Part shown: one piece after another, positions 10,700 to 21,662 of the stretch
Layout: every line of letters begins with the position of its first letter
How positions within the stretch are numbered: the stretch's first letter is position 1
Source: Riptortus pedestris
Lineage: Eukaryota > Arthropoda > Insecta > Hemiptera > Alydidae
Direction: 5' to 3'
Assembly (NCBI GenBank): GCA_019009955.1
Contig: CM032231.1
Location: forward strand, 38,368,001 to 38,432,000
DNA length: 64,000 nucleotides
The notes under the pieces: generated by a model
Database searches by the model: none
Told to the model about the DNA's origin: nothing
Seen by the model: only the letters and a program-made list of their open reading frames with translations
Position numbers and translations under genes: made by a program

Positions 10700-11944
10700 A
10701 TGCTCTCAGAGGAAGAAATTTCTCGTACCGCAAGTCTGGCAGCGGAACGTTTTAAAAAATTAGTCAGTTGCTTTGGAGATGAAGCATTTACAGGGTTCGG
10801 GGGAGATGCAGAATTGGACTTGGTTGAAGTGGTTTCCTGTCTAGGCAGCCTATACCAGCAAATACAGGAGTTGATTCAGGGTGATAGAAGGATAGCAGGC
10901 CAGACAAAGTCAGGAATTTACGACCATTTAGGAGGGATTTATGACAACGTTATTAAAATGAGCCATGAATTAGTTAGAGTGAGGGCCAAAAATGACTCCC
11001 TAATGGAAAGGCTGTCTGACAGGGACGCTTTGATAGAGAGAAGGATTGGAGTGCTTGAGGCTGCGGTTGAGGCGATGTCGGGTGATCGCCCGAGAGACGT
11101 GAGTCCCTTATCGGGAGACTCCCCGATGTTGGCGGCCGTGCCTCCAGTGCCCAGGCCTAGGTCCAAGGCGGGAAAGCCCTCGTACGCATCGATTTTGAGG
11201 GACAGAGTGAGCAGGGTAGTGGTGACCCCTGAAACTGGCTTGGATGTGGCCTCGGCGGAGGAAATTTGTGAAAAATTAAAAGAGGGAGTCAAACCTATGT
11301 CCCAAGGATGGGAGGTGATAGGCCTACGGAAGAGGAAGGATAAGAAGGTGGTTATTGTAACTCCCAACGTCGAGGCCGCTCAAAAGATCCGGGAGGATCC
11401 GGTTTTATGTAGCCTGGGTCTCCGGGCAGACGAGCCAATACGTAAGAAAGCGCCCCGTCTAATAATATTTGGCATCCCTAGGGCTAAATCTGACAGTGAG
11501 GTCATCCAATTGCTTTCAGAGGAGAATGAGGTATTGGACTTATCTGTGGATGATAAGAAAAAATTATTTACACCTCTATATAAGGCAGGCAAGAAGGATA
11601 GTCCTAGGGTGCACTGGGTTATTGAAGCCTCGCCTGACCAGCGGAAGGCACTATTCGCCAAGGGTGGTGTTAATTTAGACTGGGAAAGATGCCGCTTGGA
11701 GGATTGTCTAGGCATCTCAAGGTGTTACAAATGTCACCTGTACGGGCATGTGCGAGGCCGATGTCACCACAATGAGGTGTGTGATCACTGCGGCGAAGAA
11801 GGGCATACGCGTGGTGCATGTCCTTCGGGGAGCAAGCAGGGAGCGTGTCCTGCCTGTAAGCGCTTTGGAAAGTCACTGTACCACGACGTTAGAAGTCCGA
11901 CGTGCCCAGCTTATCTGGACTGGACAGACTATGGACAGCGATAG
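10700..11944 (+). CDS. Retrotransposon ORF1: gag-like nucleic-acid-binding protein with CCHC zinc knuckles
   Basis: An intact 414-codon frame. Residues about 1-130 are acidic and probably helical or coiled-coil (KAGKPSYASILRD follows at about 155). Residues about 185-330 match the conserved central region of R1/TRAS/SART-type gag proteins, including EAAQKIREDPVL, RLIIFGIP and the motif VHWVIEASPDQRKALF. The C-terminus carries three zinc knuckles: CYKCHLYGHVRGRC, CDHCGEEGHTRGAC and a third, looser CPACKRFGK...C. Such proteins coat the element RNA and localise it. The frame stops with TAG at 11942-11944, overlapping the ORF2 start by 14 nt. No premature stop was seen, so ORF1 is intact while ORF2 is not. 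Confidence 0.92.
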   Translation: MLSEEEISRTASLAAERFKKLVSCFGDEAFTGFGGDAELDLVEVVSCLGSLYQQIQELIQGDRRIAGQTKSGIYDHLGGIYDNVIKMSHELVRVRAKNDSLMERLSDRDALIERRIGVLEAAVEAMSGDRPRDVSPLSGDSPMLAAVPPVPRPRSKAGKPSYASILRDRVSRVVVTPETGLDVASAEEICEKLKEGVKPMSQGWEVIGLRKRKDKKVVIVTPNVEAAQKIREDPVLCSLGLRADEPIRKKAPRLIIFGIPRAKSDSEVIQLLSEENEVLDLSVDDKKKLFTPLYKAGKKDSPRVHWVIEASPDQRKALFAKGGVNLDWERCRLEDCLGISRCYKCHLYGHVRGRCHHNEVCDHCGEEGHTRGACPSGSKQGACPACKRFGKSLYHDVRSPTCPAYLDWTDYGQR

Positions 11945-14420
11945 GCAATCATATAAGTGTGAGTACTGCGAGCGGTGGTTCACAACCAAGAGCGGAAGAG
12001 GACGTCATATGAAATGTACCCACCCCAGAGAGTTCAATGATGCTATTGTCCTTGGTAGTGTGCGGGCAAGATGGGGAACCGAACAACTTCTTGTACTAGC
12101 ATTGCATGAGCGTAGATTGAGGCAGGAAGGTTATGCAGGTACATTGAACGAACGACTAGCTGAGTTAATGCCTGGTCGAACCTGCCGTGCAATAGAAAGA
12201 GCTCGAACAAAAGTGGAGTATTTTGAAATATATCAAGGACTTAGCCAACCTGAGGAGCTAGAGGGAGAGACTCGTGAACGGCCACCTTCGGAGGTGGGGA
12301 ACCTTGACCGGGGGGCTTTTATTCTTGTACTCGAGGGCATCGCTGAGCGATTAGTGGGTATGGGACCGGTCTATGGCCCGGCTGTTCTGGCCCATGTTCT
12401 TAGGCAATGTATTGCTGGGGAAGATGTTGCTGGATCGCTGGGACAGTGGATTGGGCTTCACCTCGCAGGCAAAGATGAGCCGCCTCGGAGAGGATGTCAG
12501 GATTCGGTGAATCCTGTGGGGCATCATTTGCACAGAATTTTGGCATTCAGGCTGGCATCAATCGTCCAGCATGTTCCGGAACAGAAAGGGTTTCTGAGTG
12601 GCATTGATGGGGTTGCCTGCAATGTTTTTCTCTTGGACTCTGTGCTCCGGAATGCTTGGAGGAAGAAACGGAACATTTGCTTAGCAGTCCTGGATGTCAA
12701 AAAGGCTTTTGATTCGATCAGTCGTCATGCGATCCTGGCTGTTGCTAGAGCCCGTGGTCTACCTGAAGGTTTTGTTAGATATCTTGATGGTATCTATGCA
12801 GGGAGCGTCTCGGTGATATAAGCTGGAGGTCGGTGTTCGAGGGACATTTTGCCTGGCCGTGGGGTCAGGCAGGGTGACCCGCTCTCACCGATTTTATTTA
12901 ATATGGTCATTGACCATGTGATTGAGGCATCACGGACCCGAGTCGGCTTTCTTTTGGGTACCGTCAGGCTGTCGTTCATTGCCTATGCGGACGATCTCAT
13001 TCTTCTAGCATCCTCGGAAGAAGGTCTCAACGTGTCTCTGAGACGGCTGGAATGTGCGCTTCGGGATTGTGGTTTGGAGCTAAATCCAGGGAAGTGTGTC
13101 GGGTTGGAGCTTAGGTCCTCAGGCCAACGAAGGGTGGTCAAGGTTTGCCCGGCGTCGGGTCTTAGGGTTTCCGAACAGCCTGTTCGGGCTCTTGGAGTTG
13201 AAGATGTCTGGGTGTACCTTGGCGTCCCGTTTTCTCATCGTGGTGCGGAGCCTTTTGTGCCTAATTGGATGGACGTGATGTCTAAGATCGATAGAGCACC
13301 ACTGAAGCCGCAGCAGAAAATGGAAGCTTTGAGGACTTACTTTTTACCCCGGTGGTTCCATGGGTTGGTGCTTGGAAAACCCAACCCGGTTGAGCTCCGT
13401 CGAATGGATGTGGGTATAAGGGCTTTTGTACGCAAATGGCTGCATCTCCCACGGGATTCCTGTAATGCATTTATTCATGCTGGTCGGAGGAATGGTGGGA
13501 CTGGAGTTCCTTCGTTCGCTTCAAATATACCCTTTCTTAGGGCCAAACGGTTAGGGTTCGCTGGTCACTTATTGGGAGAGAGGGGAGCGACGCGGGAGGT
13601 GAGACAAGGGCTTGGTGGGGGGTTGGTGCCACCTGAAAATGTCCTGGATGTGAACGTATCATATATGAATGAGCTGTATGCAAGGGTTGACTGTAAGGAT
13701 TTGAGTGAATGTAGAAAGGTGACTGCCTCTACTGCATGGATGGGTTCAAGAGTGGCAGAATTGTCGGGATAGCAATTCGTTGTTTTCTCGAGGATTGTGG
13801 GAGGGGCAATCCCTACCAGGATGAGGACATCCCGGGGTCAGCCGGAGCGGAGGAGGAATGCCACTTGCCGAGCTGGTTGTGACTCCCTGGAGACGATGGC
13901 CCACATCATGAGCATCTGCCCATATACTCGCAGGCTAAGGATATACCGGCACGACGAGATAGTGAGATTTGTAAGGCGGGGTTTCATCATGAGAGGGTGG
14001 CACACGTGGCATGAAAATGTTTTTATTACCCCACAGGGTAAATTTAGGCCGGACTTGGTCGTGGAATACAAAGGCAAGGCCGCGATTATTGATGTGCACG
14101 TGGTCACCGCGGCGGGACCCCTGGAAGACAGCTTCTTTAGGAAGAAAAGCAAATATGATCAGCTGGAGCTGAAGACTGCTGTTGCCAAGCTCGCTGATGT
14201 GGATCCAGGCTTGGTGAGGGTTCTGCCGGTAACCCTGTCTTACAAAGGCGTTTGGTGCAAGAAGAGTGCAGATGGGCTGCGAGAGCTGGGAGTGAGTCAG
14301 GCTACACTGGAGTGGATCACCATCAAAGTGCTCAGTGGAACCTGGTTCGTGTGGGCCAAGTTCAGTACCTTTCCTCGAGGCTTCAGAGCAGCTGGCAGAC
14401 CAAGAGAAGGTGTAGGATAG
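11931..14420 (+). pseudogene. Retrotransposon ORF2: R2-like reverse transcriptase and restriction-like endonuclease, two nonsense codons
   Basis: One reading frame of 829 codons, broken by TAA at 12819-12821 and TAG at 13770-13772, with no frameshift needed. In order: a C2H2 zinc finger (CEYCERWF...HMKCTH, residues about 7-28) followed by HPREFN; a Myb-like segment (RWGTEQLL ... CRAIERARTKVE); RT fingers (HRILAFRLA, PEQKGFLSGIDG); RT motif A (LDVKKAFDSISRHAI); RQGDPLSPILFN; the catalytic AYADDLILLAS; the thumb (APLKPQQKMEALRTYFLPRW; LHLPRDSCNAFIHAGRRNGG); then a CCHC motif (CRAGC...HIMSIC) and the endonuclease core (RPDLVV...IIDVHVV). Finger, Myb, RT, CCHC and PD...D in this order are diagnostic of the R2 group. 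It should nick target DNA and prime reverse transcription there. The chosen start is the ATG overlapping the ORF1 stop. Confidence 0.92.
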
Positions 14421-14817
14421 GCTCGGCAAGTATGGTGGCAGTGTCCCAAATCTATGGTGTGCTCATTTCAGGACGAACCTTGGAGCGACGCTTCGGCGCA
14501 GAAATCAGTGATTGTTATTTATTTATTTAAGTATGTTTTGTTGTTTTCATTTATTTTATTATCAAGAGGTTTTGTTTATATATAGTATGTTTCTATATGT
14601 TTTATATTTTTCTGCTGGTAGCTTTAGTTTTAAGTAGGTTTTATTTCTACGAGTAATGTTTTATTTTGTTTTGTCTTTTGTTTTTATAGCTTTTTTTTAT
14701 TTATTTTTTTATGAGTATATTTATGTTCATGATGTATTACTTTTAAACAACTATGTTTGAGGCTTTTTTTTTTGTTGTTGTTTTCTTCTGTTTTATTTAT
14801 TTTCTTTATATCTTTTT
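14421..14817 (+). other. 3' UTR of the retrotransposon, proximal part
   Basis: About 400 bp of T-rich sequence between the ORF2 stop and the nested Helentron copy. It continues at 16060-16299 on the other side. No coding sequence is seen. Confidence 0.65.
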
Positions 14818-14954
14818 AGCAGATTTCCCTTAAGGGAAATCAGCTATTGAGGTTGTACTCATGACGGAATTTTCGACATTTTTCTTCAAATGTCCATCGA
14901 TCCTACCTAGTAGATGACGAAAATGAGGTCCATTCAAAACTGTATATATATATA

Positions 14955-15019
<65 letters not shown>

Positions 15020-16059
15020 ATATTTGTCTGTTACCGCTCTAGCGGTCGCAATTTAAGTTTAATCCTTACCAAACTTCATATTTAAGCGTTGTATGTAAAA
15101 AGAAAGATCAAGTTCGTTAACGGCTGAAATCGGACCAGTGGGAGGGGGGTTTAGAGGGGAGGATTTTCGAAAATTCGAAATATCTCCGTTACTATACGTC
15201 AGATCGAAAAAGTATACAGAATCAATCTTATTACAAATTAAATTTACTATAAATATTGTTATATACATTTATTCCCTATCTTGAATATTAACTGAGATTA
15301 TTGTCATACCTCTCGGTGGAGACCGTCGTCATTGGCTGATGGTTGAGTACCGCTGGCAAGCGCTTTCGATGCGATGGCATCATCTTCAAGCCTGTAGATA
15401 GTACACTATCTACAGGCTTGAAGATGATGCCATCGCATCGAAAGCGCTTGCCAGCGGTACTCAACCATCAGCCAATGACGACGGTCTCCACCGAGAGGTA
15501 TGACAATAATATCATTTATATTGGCGGTTCTAACCCTTTATTAACTGAGATATTTGCATTTTTCTGTTTTCACCAAACCGCCACTTCTACTCATGTTACG
15601 TAAACAATACTCTGCTACATAATAAATCACATTATTGGAAGTTTAAATACCAAAAATTGTATTCAAGAGACCTTTATTATACGAGATACATGCAAATATG
15701 CCCTGATGACCCCCCCCCCATCTTAAAGTTTTGGACTACTAAAATTTTATTGATTGAGATAACAATTATTCTGACTTATTATTAATTACAGTACTAGATA
15801 TAGTAAATAGTTCTCAATAAAATTAATGTGTTATATTCTGATATATTTCAGTAATTGTTTTCTTTCCGATGTGAGACGGGACCCGTTTGTTTACATTTCT
15901 AACCTAACGCTTCCTGTCGGCAGGCTATTGAAATTGGATGAAACATTTATTTCCGTTTGTATTTATTCACGGTGTTGTGTTAGCAGTATGTATATTTATC
16001 TATTACTAAACTTCACGAGGGAAATCTGCTTAGTTTACGCAGCCCCTGCGTGACGGACT
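14818..16059 (+). mobile_element. Helentron-like repeat, copy B, nested in the retrotransposon 3' UTR
   Basis: The 5' palindrome begins at 14818 and the 3' hairpin with GACGGAC ends at about 16059. The microsatellite is compound, (AT)n then (TATC)n (about 14942-15023). The G-rich block reads GTGGGAGGGGGGTTTAGAG. It belongs to the sub-type whose 3' part contains CTTTCCG and GTTTGTTTACATTT (15861-15900). It is longer than other copies because a palindrome (15297-15510) and about 40 bp more are inserted near a repeated TATTAACTGAGAT. Confidence 0.78.
15297..15510. repeat. Perfect inverted repeat, 106-bp arms with a 2-bp spacer
   Basis: The left arm (15297-15402) and right arm (15405-15510) are exact reverse complements separated by AC. 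The outer end is ATTATTGTCATACC and the inner end is CTGTAGATAGT. The arms are GC-rich relative to the surroundings, and contain GCGCTTTCGATGCGATGGC and CGGTGGAGACCGTCGTC. TATTAACTGAGAT stands just left of the palindrome and again about 30 bp to its right, resembling a target duplication. It could be a small foldback element, or an inverted-duplication error of amplification or assembly. Confidence 0.9.
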
Positions 16060-16299
16060 TTTTTTTGTTGTTGTTAGATACGTCTTAGGTTAAGGCAAAG
16101 AACTCTCTTTTTTTTTTTGGGTGCTAGCACCTTTTTTATAATGTCCTTTAGGGACATCCAAGGGGTTAGGGACCCCCTTATTAATTGTGTATTTTATAAA
16201 GTGTTATAGGCTAGGTGAATTATGTTGTTGTTATTAGTATTTTATTATTCTATTTTGTGAAATGTGTTTAAAACCCAAATAAACAAGTAAAAAATAGAT
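16060..16299 (+). other. 3' UTR of the retrotransposon, distal part, with three adjacent hairpins
   Basis: Three stems lie in a row: GGTGCTAGCACC (16120-16131), ATGTCC/GGACAT (16141-16157) and AAGGGG/CCCCTT (16160-16179). R2 reverse transcriptases recognise structured 3' UTR RNA, so these are candidate recognition stems. A poly(A) signal AATAAA follows at 16278-16283, about 16 bp before the target duplication. Confidence 0.6.
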
Positions 16300-16325
16300 G
16301 TAAGCTATCAGAATGACGCTAGATT
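16300..16325 (+). repeat. Right target-site duplication of the R2-like retrotransposon
   Basis: Identical over 26 bp to 10047-10072. Confidence 0.9.
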
Positions 16326-16599
16326 CCATATCCTTAAGCGGAGTGAATGTCCTTTCTGCCTTTCATAACTGACCTACCAGTTTTGAATTTACTACTGAAA
16401 CAATAAGTACCAAAATGTTGTAGCTTTCAGTTATGTTGGCATATTTCACATCGATCTTGTTGTACTGAAGCGTTGAATCTAGACAATAAATGGATAGGGA
16501 TTAGCGATTTATTTAACTATATTCTGTTTAAATGACCAAACCACTCCGTTAGAAGTAGTACCAATTAGTTATACATCAAGTTTTCCAAATAGCCGTCAT
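16326..16599. other. AT-rich DNA, no gene seen
   Basis: Short unannotated stretch between the retrotransposon and an old Helentron-like relic. Confidence 0.4.
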
Positions 16600-16985
16600 A
16601 AACTAAGATTTTGCAGTTTTGAAAACGTTTTTTATTTTTACCAAATTCGATATTTAACTGTTTCATTCAGCACTAAAGATCATATTAGTTAATACTGAAA
16701 TAAGGAGAGGAATAGGAGAGAGGGGGGGTAAATACGTAAATATCTCTGTTAATTTGAGTTGGATGGAAAACTAATATAAAACCAATCTTGTTAAACTATT
16801 GTTGTTCTTAACATTTTCTCTTAACTTAAATATTAAGGGATTTAATCATAGTTCTTGTTTTCAGCCTTCAGTAATCCCCCAGTTCTACTCATCAGTGTTT
16901 TGGTTATAAATAAAGAATATATGGTAAGATGAGATTACCAGTGTATGGAAAGTCTCCTTAGTTGCCTACTGTGTGACAGACTTCT
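16600..16985 (+). mobile_element. Old Helentron-like relic
   Basis: Diverged matches to the internal part of the family are present: TTTTTACCAAATTCGATATTTAA, GGAGAGAGGGGGGG, TATAAAACCAATCTTGTT and CCCCCAGTTCTACTCAT. They are followed by a degenerate 3' end (GGAAAGTCTCCTTAGTTGCC ... GTGTGACAGACTT). The 5' palindrome is gone. Confidence 0.55.
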
Positions 16986-19149
16986 TTTCTATCACTACAG
17001 AACTACAACATTCTGTATTTTTATACATAGGGGATCTTTCTACCACTAGTTAGTTTCTATTAAGTTTAATTTTCAAATCTTTTTTTTCTTGAGTAAAGAC
17101 TAATTTATACATGTATATATTAGTGTCAGTTTCTCAATTTTGTTCAGCATCAATATTTTTAATTTGAAGGAAGCCTTTTATTTATGGTATTTTTTTTTTA
17201 AATTAAAAGCCAGCCCAAAATATTATGGACTTTAATATATAACAGTAAAGTTTGTGATTTTATAAGTGAAATATGTTGAATTTTGAAATGCATTGCTTTA
17301 TTTGAACCCAATTTAGAATTTCTGTCTGGTATTCACCTCTTTGAACATTTATTTATAGTTTTGTTGAAAACCAATTTTATAATCTTTATATTATAAGCTA
17401 TTTACTTGTAAATATTATAACTAAAGAGAGAATGAAGAGAATTCCATTGGAGGCCAGAAGTGTTATGAAGTCTGTATATGCTGATAGGAATTAGCAAGTA
17501 CCAGTACACAACTTTTGATTTACCTTTCTTTAGCCTTGCTTCACTGACATACTGTTAACACGAATTAATAAACGAAGGGGGAAATAAAATTGTATAAAAA
17601 ACTCAACTTAGGCCAATATATCCATATACAGAGTTTGTTAAAATAAATTGGCGATGGTATAGGATAGTCATTTATACAGGTGGTGCTCAAAACAAGATCA
17701 CCCAAATGTGATTCTCCAATGAACATCCTTGACACATTAAACACCATCCTTGGCAGTGAGTAGTCAAAAGCCTTCCCCAACTCCAAGCTTCTGTCCTAGT
17801 AAAGGTCCAATTTAAATAATACTTGGCATGCACACATTTAATGATCTAATAATTTATTATGCCTCAATATTCAGACAGTCATTTATAAACTATTTGTCAT
17901 GCATTGAGTCCAAGTACTAAATTTATATTTTTGGTATGTGTTATTTGAATTTAATATTTTAAATCCTTCTTCTGCCAATGAATTGTCTTCCTGATCTGTT
18001 ATTGTAATATTTTACAAACAAATTATAATATACTTTGTGTGAGGTATTTGGAATCTCAGAGATGAGAGGGAGGAATGGACGAATGAATTACATTTGGTTT
18101 TACAGATACAGAAAACACCTGGCCTCAGTGCAACCAATGTATTGAGGTCAAAAAGTAACTTATAAAGTTAGATTTAAGAAAGAGTAGATAAACACTATTT
18201 CATCACAGGACATAGTGTGATACATAATGCAGTTGGACAATGTTGAAATAGGATTCCTATATTTATTTTAGGAAATTTATGAGAGACGTTTGCATAACAA
18301 ATCTGAAATTTTGTGGGAGATATTGCAGAATCTGTACTATTTTTAGAATGTTTGTTTACGTATTCAGATGAAAAACAAGAATGAATCAGCAATCTGTATT
18401 TATTTAAGTATAGACAATATATTATACATTTGTAAATAATTTATAAACAAAAACACTAGATGAAAAACACTAAAATTTAGAAAAATAAATGTGACGTGTG
18501 ACTTTGATATAATTTAATTTTTTTTCTTTATCAACATCAACTTTATGATCTTATACTAACCTTCTTCAGCCTGGCTGGAATAAAGGAGTTTATTTGATGA
18601 GACCTTTATAAACTAAATATTCATCAAATATTGTTAATAAATACAGCCAATTTATAAACCCTATTATTCAGTTCAACCAAAGCAGGATCCAGTTGACTTG
18701 CCACAAGCACAGAAAAGCAAGATCTTATAATTTGGTGAGAGATTTGGTCAGTTTGCCAAATTCTCTGCCATATTGTGTAGCAGCCTTACAAACAAAATCC
18801 AAAAAGAATGCTGGCAGAAATGTAGATGTATTAATCCACTCTCGACAATTCGTCAGTGCGCATTGGTATGTCTAAATCATGTGGTTGACTAATGAATTAA
18901 ATTATTAAGAACAAATTAAAAGAATATGCCGTTTAAGTATATCTTGTCTAAATTATTTTATATCATATAATTTCCCACTCTCGAGGTCAATAAAACACAG
19001 GGCTTTATCTGTGAGGCATGCACACAAAATAGGAGATGAATTCAGATGACCTAATTGCCCATTAGTATCATTTTATAAGAGGGAAGTATTTTTAATTCTC
19101 ATAAAATGTTTATTTTATGCATAGGTAGAACATGTGTGATAATACGAGG
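16986..19149. other. AT-rich intergenic DNA, no gene seen
   Basis: No recognisable domain on either strand. The plus frame at 18693-18875 is slightly less AT-rich, but it matches nothing I know and has no splice context. Confidence 0.45.
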
Positions 19150-19966
19150 GTTAAAATTAGGCCAGGATGAATAACACCTCAGCCTCTGCTTCACTTGCAA
19201 ACTTAGAGGGGAACAGGAAAGTTAAAAAGTTCTATAGAGCCAATCTTGTTGCAAAAAACTATTCTATAAATGTTGTACAGTACATTTTTTCTGTGTATTG
19301 AAACAAGATATTTGACTTTTTATGTTTTGAGACCATCAGTGATCTTCCTACTTTTACTAATCTCATATTAACAATTAGGTGATATATCACAGAACATCTT
19401 ATTCCTTAAATATCAAATGTTGTTTTGAAGAAGCCTTCACTATGTGACAAACATGGAAATATGTTCTTTTTGAGACGTCATAAATAAAGAATTATATTTT
19501 ACAGAGACCTAAATATTTACATAACCCATAACCATACTCAATATTTAAATGATTCATATTAAGCTAAAGACAAAATTTGTTAATGGTCATAATTAGACTA
19601 GGAGGGGGGATTTAGTGGGGGTTAAAATAAAATCTTAATATATGTTATTTTCAGGAATGAAAAATTTAAATAATGAATTGTGTTAATCATTTAAAATCCT
19701 AAAATTGTTCTCTATATACTCATCTTCTAATTTAAATAATAAGCAAGTGGTTTGTAGTTTTTGTTTTCATCCTCTGTTAATGCCAACTAATGAGATTTTC
19801 ACTTTTCAGCAATCATAGCATTAAGCATCTCATATTCAACATAGATTTGAAGAAACATACATAAGTTTCTTATTTGTGGAGAAATAGAAAAATGAATTTC
19901 AGCTTATATTCCAGAATATGGGATATGTGCTTAGCTTATGCTACACCTGCGTGACAAGATTTTTTT
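19150..19966 (+). mobile_element. Old Helentron-like relic
   Basis: Two diverged internal modules follow each other. One is GAGCCAATCTTGTTGCAAA ... CATTTTTTCTGTGTATTG. The other is CCATACTCAATATTTAAATG ... GACTAGGAGGGGGGATTTAG. The relic ends in ATATGGGATATGTGCTTAGC and CACCTGCGTGACAAGATTTT, a decayed version of the family 3' end. Confidence 0.5.
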
Positions 19967-21662
19967 TAAATAGCTTCCAAATTTCTAGAAGAAAAATTAA
20001 TCATCTTTTTGGTGTGTTACAACAAAGGACTCCTATCCTGACATTTAATTAAGTTGTAGTCTGCATAATCATGCTGGCTAATGCATATCATTAGTCAGAT
20101 CAAGTTGGTCCTGTGCTACAGAGGATGGCTCTAACAATTCTGGAATTTGCCCAATTATGTCTTCATTATGAATGAACTTATTTCCTGATGCCTTTATTCT
20201 TGGATAGCCTGTTGCAGAAGGCAACGGGAAAGCACTTGAGAAAATCAGGTTTTCATGTTACTGGAAGTACCATCAGGCATAGCCTATACAACAGAACAAG
20301 TAACTCGATCTTGAGTAGATTGACAGTGAATATATAGCTTATTTTGTCATTGACCTTTTCCTATAAGTGAATATACATCTTTATTATTTTAAGAAGGCAA
20401 GTGCACACTTAGGCTTTTGAGTTTATATCGAGGGCTTCTTTCTATGGACACGGGGTGTTCTCCTTTAATAGAGTAGTTTCTCAACTACCACACAGTGCTG
20501 GTTTAAAATTGAAAGTCAATTGTTCAATATTATTTATAAGATCAATGGGACAAATGTTTTATTATAAATCCCAAATTAATTAACACATGAGATAAACAGA
20601 ATATAGGAATTTAAAAAAAAAAAAAAATTAGGAGTAACATTTAGCAAATACAACAAACCTTTGACTCAGTAGCATATTCTCAAAGCCTATCAAAATCAAT
20701 TATAAGAATGATTAATATGCAGACACAATATCAATAACAATTATATAAATATGAAAAGCCTATTTACTTATTGAACTACATGGACCTTTAATTAATGATT
20801 TTGCTAATCACCACACCACCATTTTGATTTTAAAAGACAAACAATGTAATAATTTCTAAAAAAAATAAATATACAAATAACATTAAAGATAAGTTTTTAT
20901 ATTTAATAAGATAATCCTAAGTAAGCATAATTACTATGGGAGTATGCAATATTGTTTTCCTTATTGTAAATTATAGTGTCTATACACAATGTTAACCAGT
21001 ATTAGTATTAAAATTTCTCTACTTTTTATTTGTTTCACATTAGTGAATGTATTTTAGTATGTTTTCCTAGATAGAGGCCTTCAAAAAAAGGCAATAGCTT
21101 TCTATTTCCTCAAGATGCAGAAGGAAGGTCATTTACCTTATTTAGAATAAAGAGAAATCATTCCTAATCAGGCTGAAGGTATAATAACACTGAATAGCAC
21201 GATAGAAATATTTATTGAATTGTATAATTAACAATGTAAAACAACAGATTCGTTTAACTAAACTATAAAATTAAAAAAAAAATGAAAACTGTTAATTAAT
21301 TTAACACCAAAATTGATAACAAAAGAAGCTTTTCAAAGAAAATGAAAAATACAAATCAACACAAATAAAAAACAAAGACAAAAGTAAAGGACATATGATT
21401 AGACATTTATTATACAAAAATAAATATGTAATAACAGTGAATATTCTCTGGTGAATCAATATGACACCTAAGATTTCATTTAAATTCTATTTACAAGATA
21501 TAAAAACATTTTAATAATTTGACTATATCAATTAAACACTAATGTTATAAAGAAACAATCATATTACAGAAAAGCTTTAATGGTTTTGAATCTAACAGTT
21601 AGTTGTACATAGTGAAAAAATAATTTTCAGCCTTTTCAAAATTCGAGATAAGGGAACGAAAC
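19967..21662. other. AT-rich DNA downstream of Rpn6, includes its probable 3' UTR
   Basis: Poly(A) signal candidates for the minus-strand gene (TTTATT on the plus strand) occur at 21406-21411 and 21211-21216, about 250 and 450 bp past the stop. No other feature is supported. Confidence 0.45.

Larger units (their letters stand above)
10073..16299 (+). mobile_element. Non-LTR retrotransposon with gag ORF1 and R2-like ORF2, nearly full length
   Basis: The insertion is delimited by the 26-bp duplication. Without the nested Helentron copy (14818-16059) it is about 4,985 bp. The order is: 5' UTR (10073-10699); ORF1 gag with zinc knuckles; ORF2 with C2H2 finger, Myb-like segment, RT, CCHC and restriction-like endonuclease; and a 3' UTR ending past AATAAA (16278-16283) in a short A-rich tail. 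Base composition is clearly less AT-rich than the surrounding DNA. ORF2 has two in-frame stops, so this copy is probably dead. In the families I know, R2-clade elements carry a single ORF, and a zinc-knuckle ORF1 goes with APE-type elements (R1, Jockey, I). Confidence 0.9.

Noticed and set aside
10939..11715. Long minus-strand frames opposite retrotransposon ORF1
   Set aside because: They are antisense shadows of a strongly supported plus-strand coding region.
13838..14429. Minus-strand frames of 104 and 164 codons opposite ORF2
   Set aside because: Shadows of the endonuclease-coding region; no domain in these frames.
14941..15024. Stand-alone TATC satellite
   Set aside because: It occupies the microsatellite position of copy B and is explained by that element.
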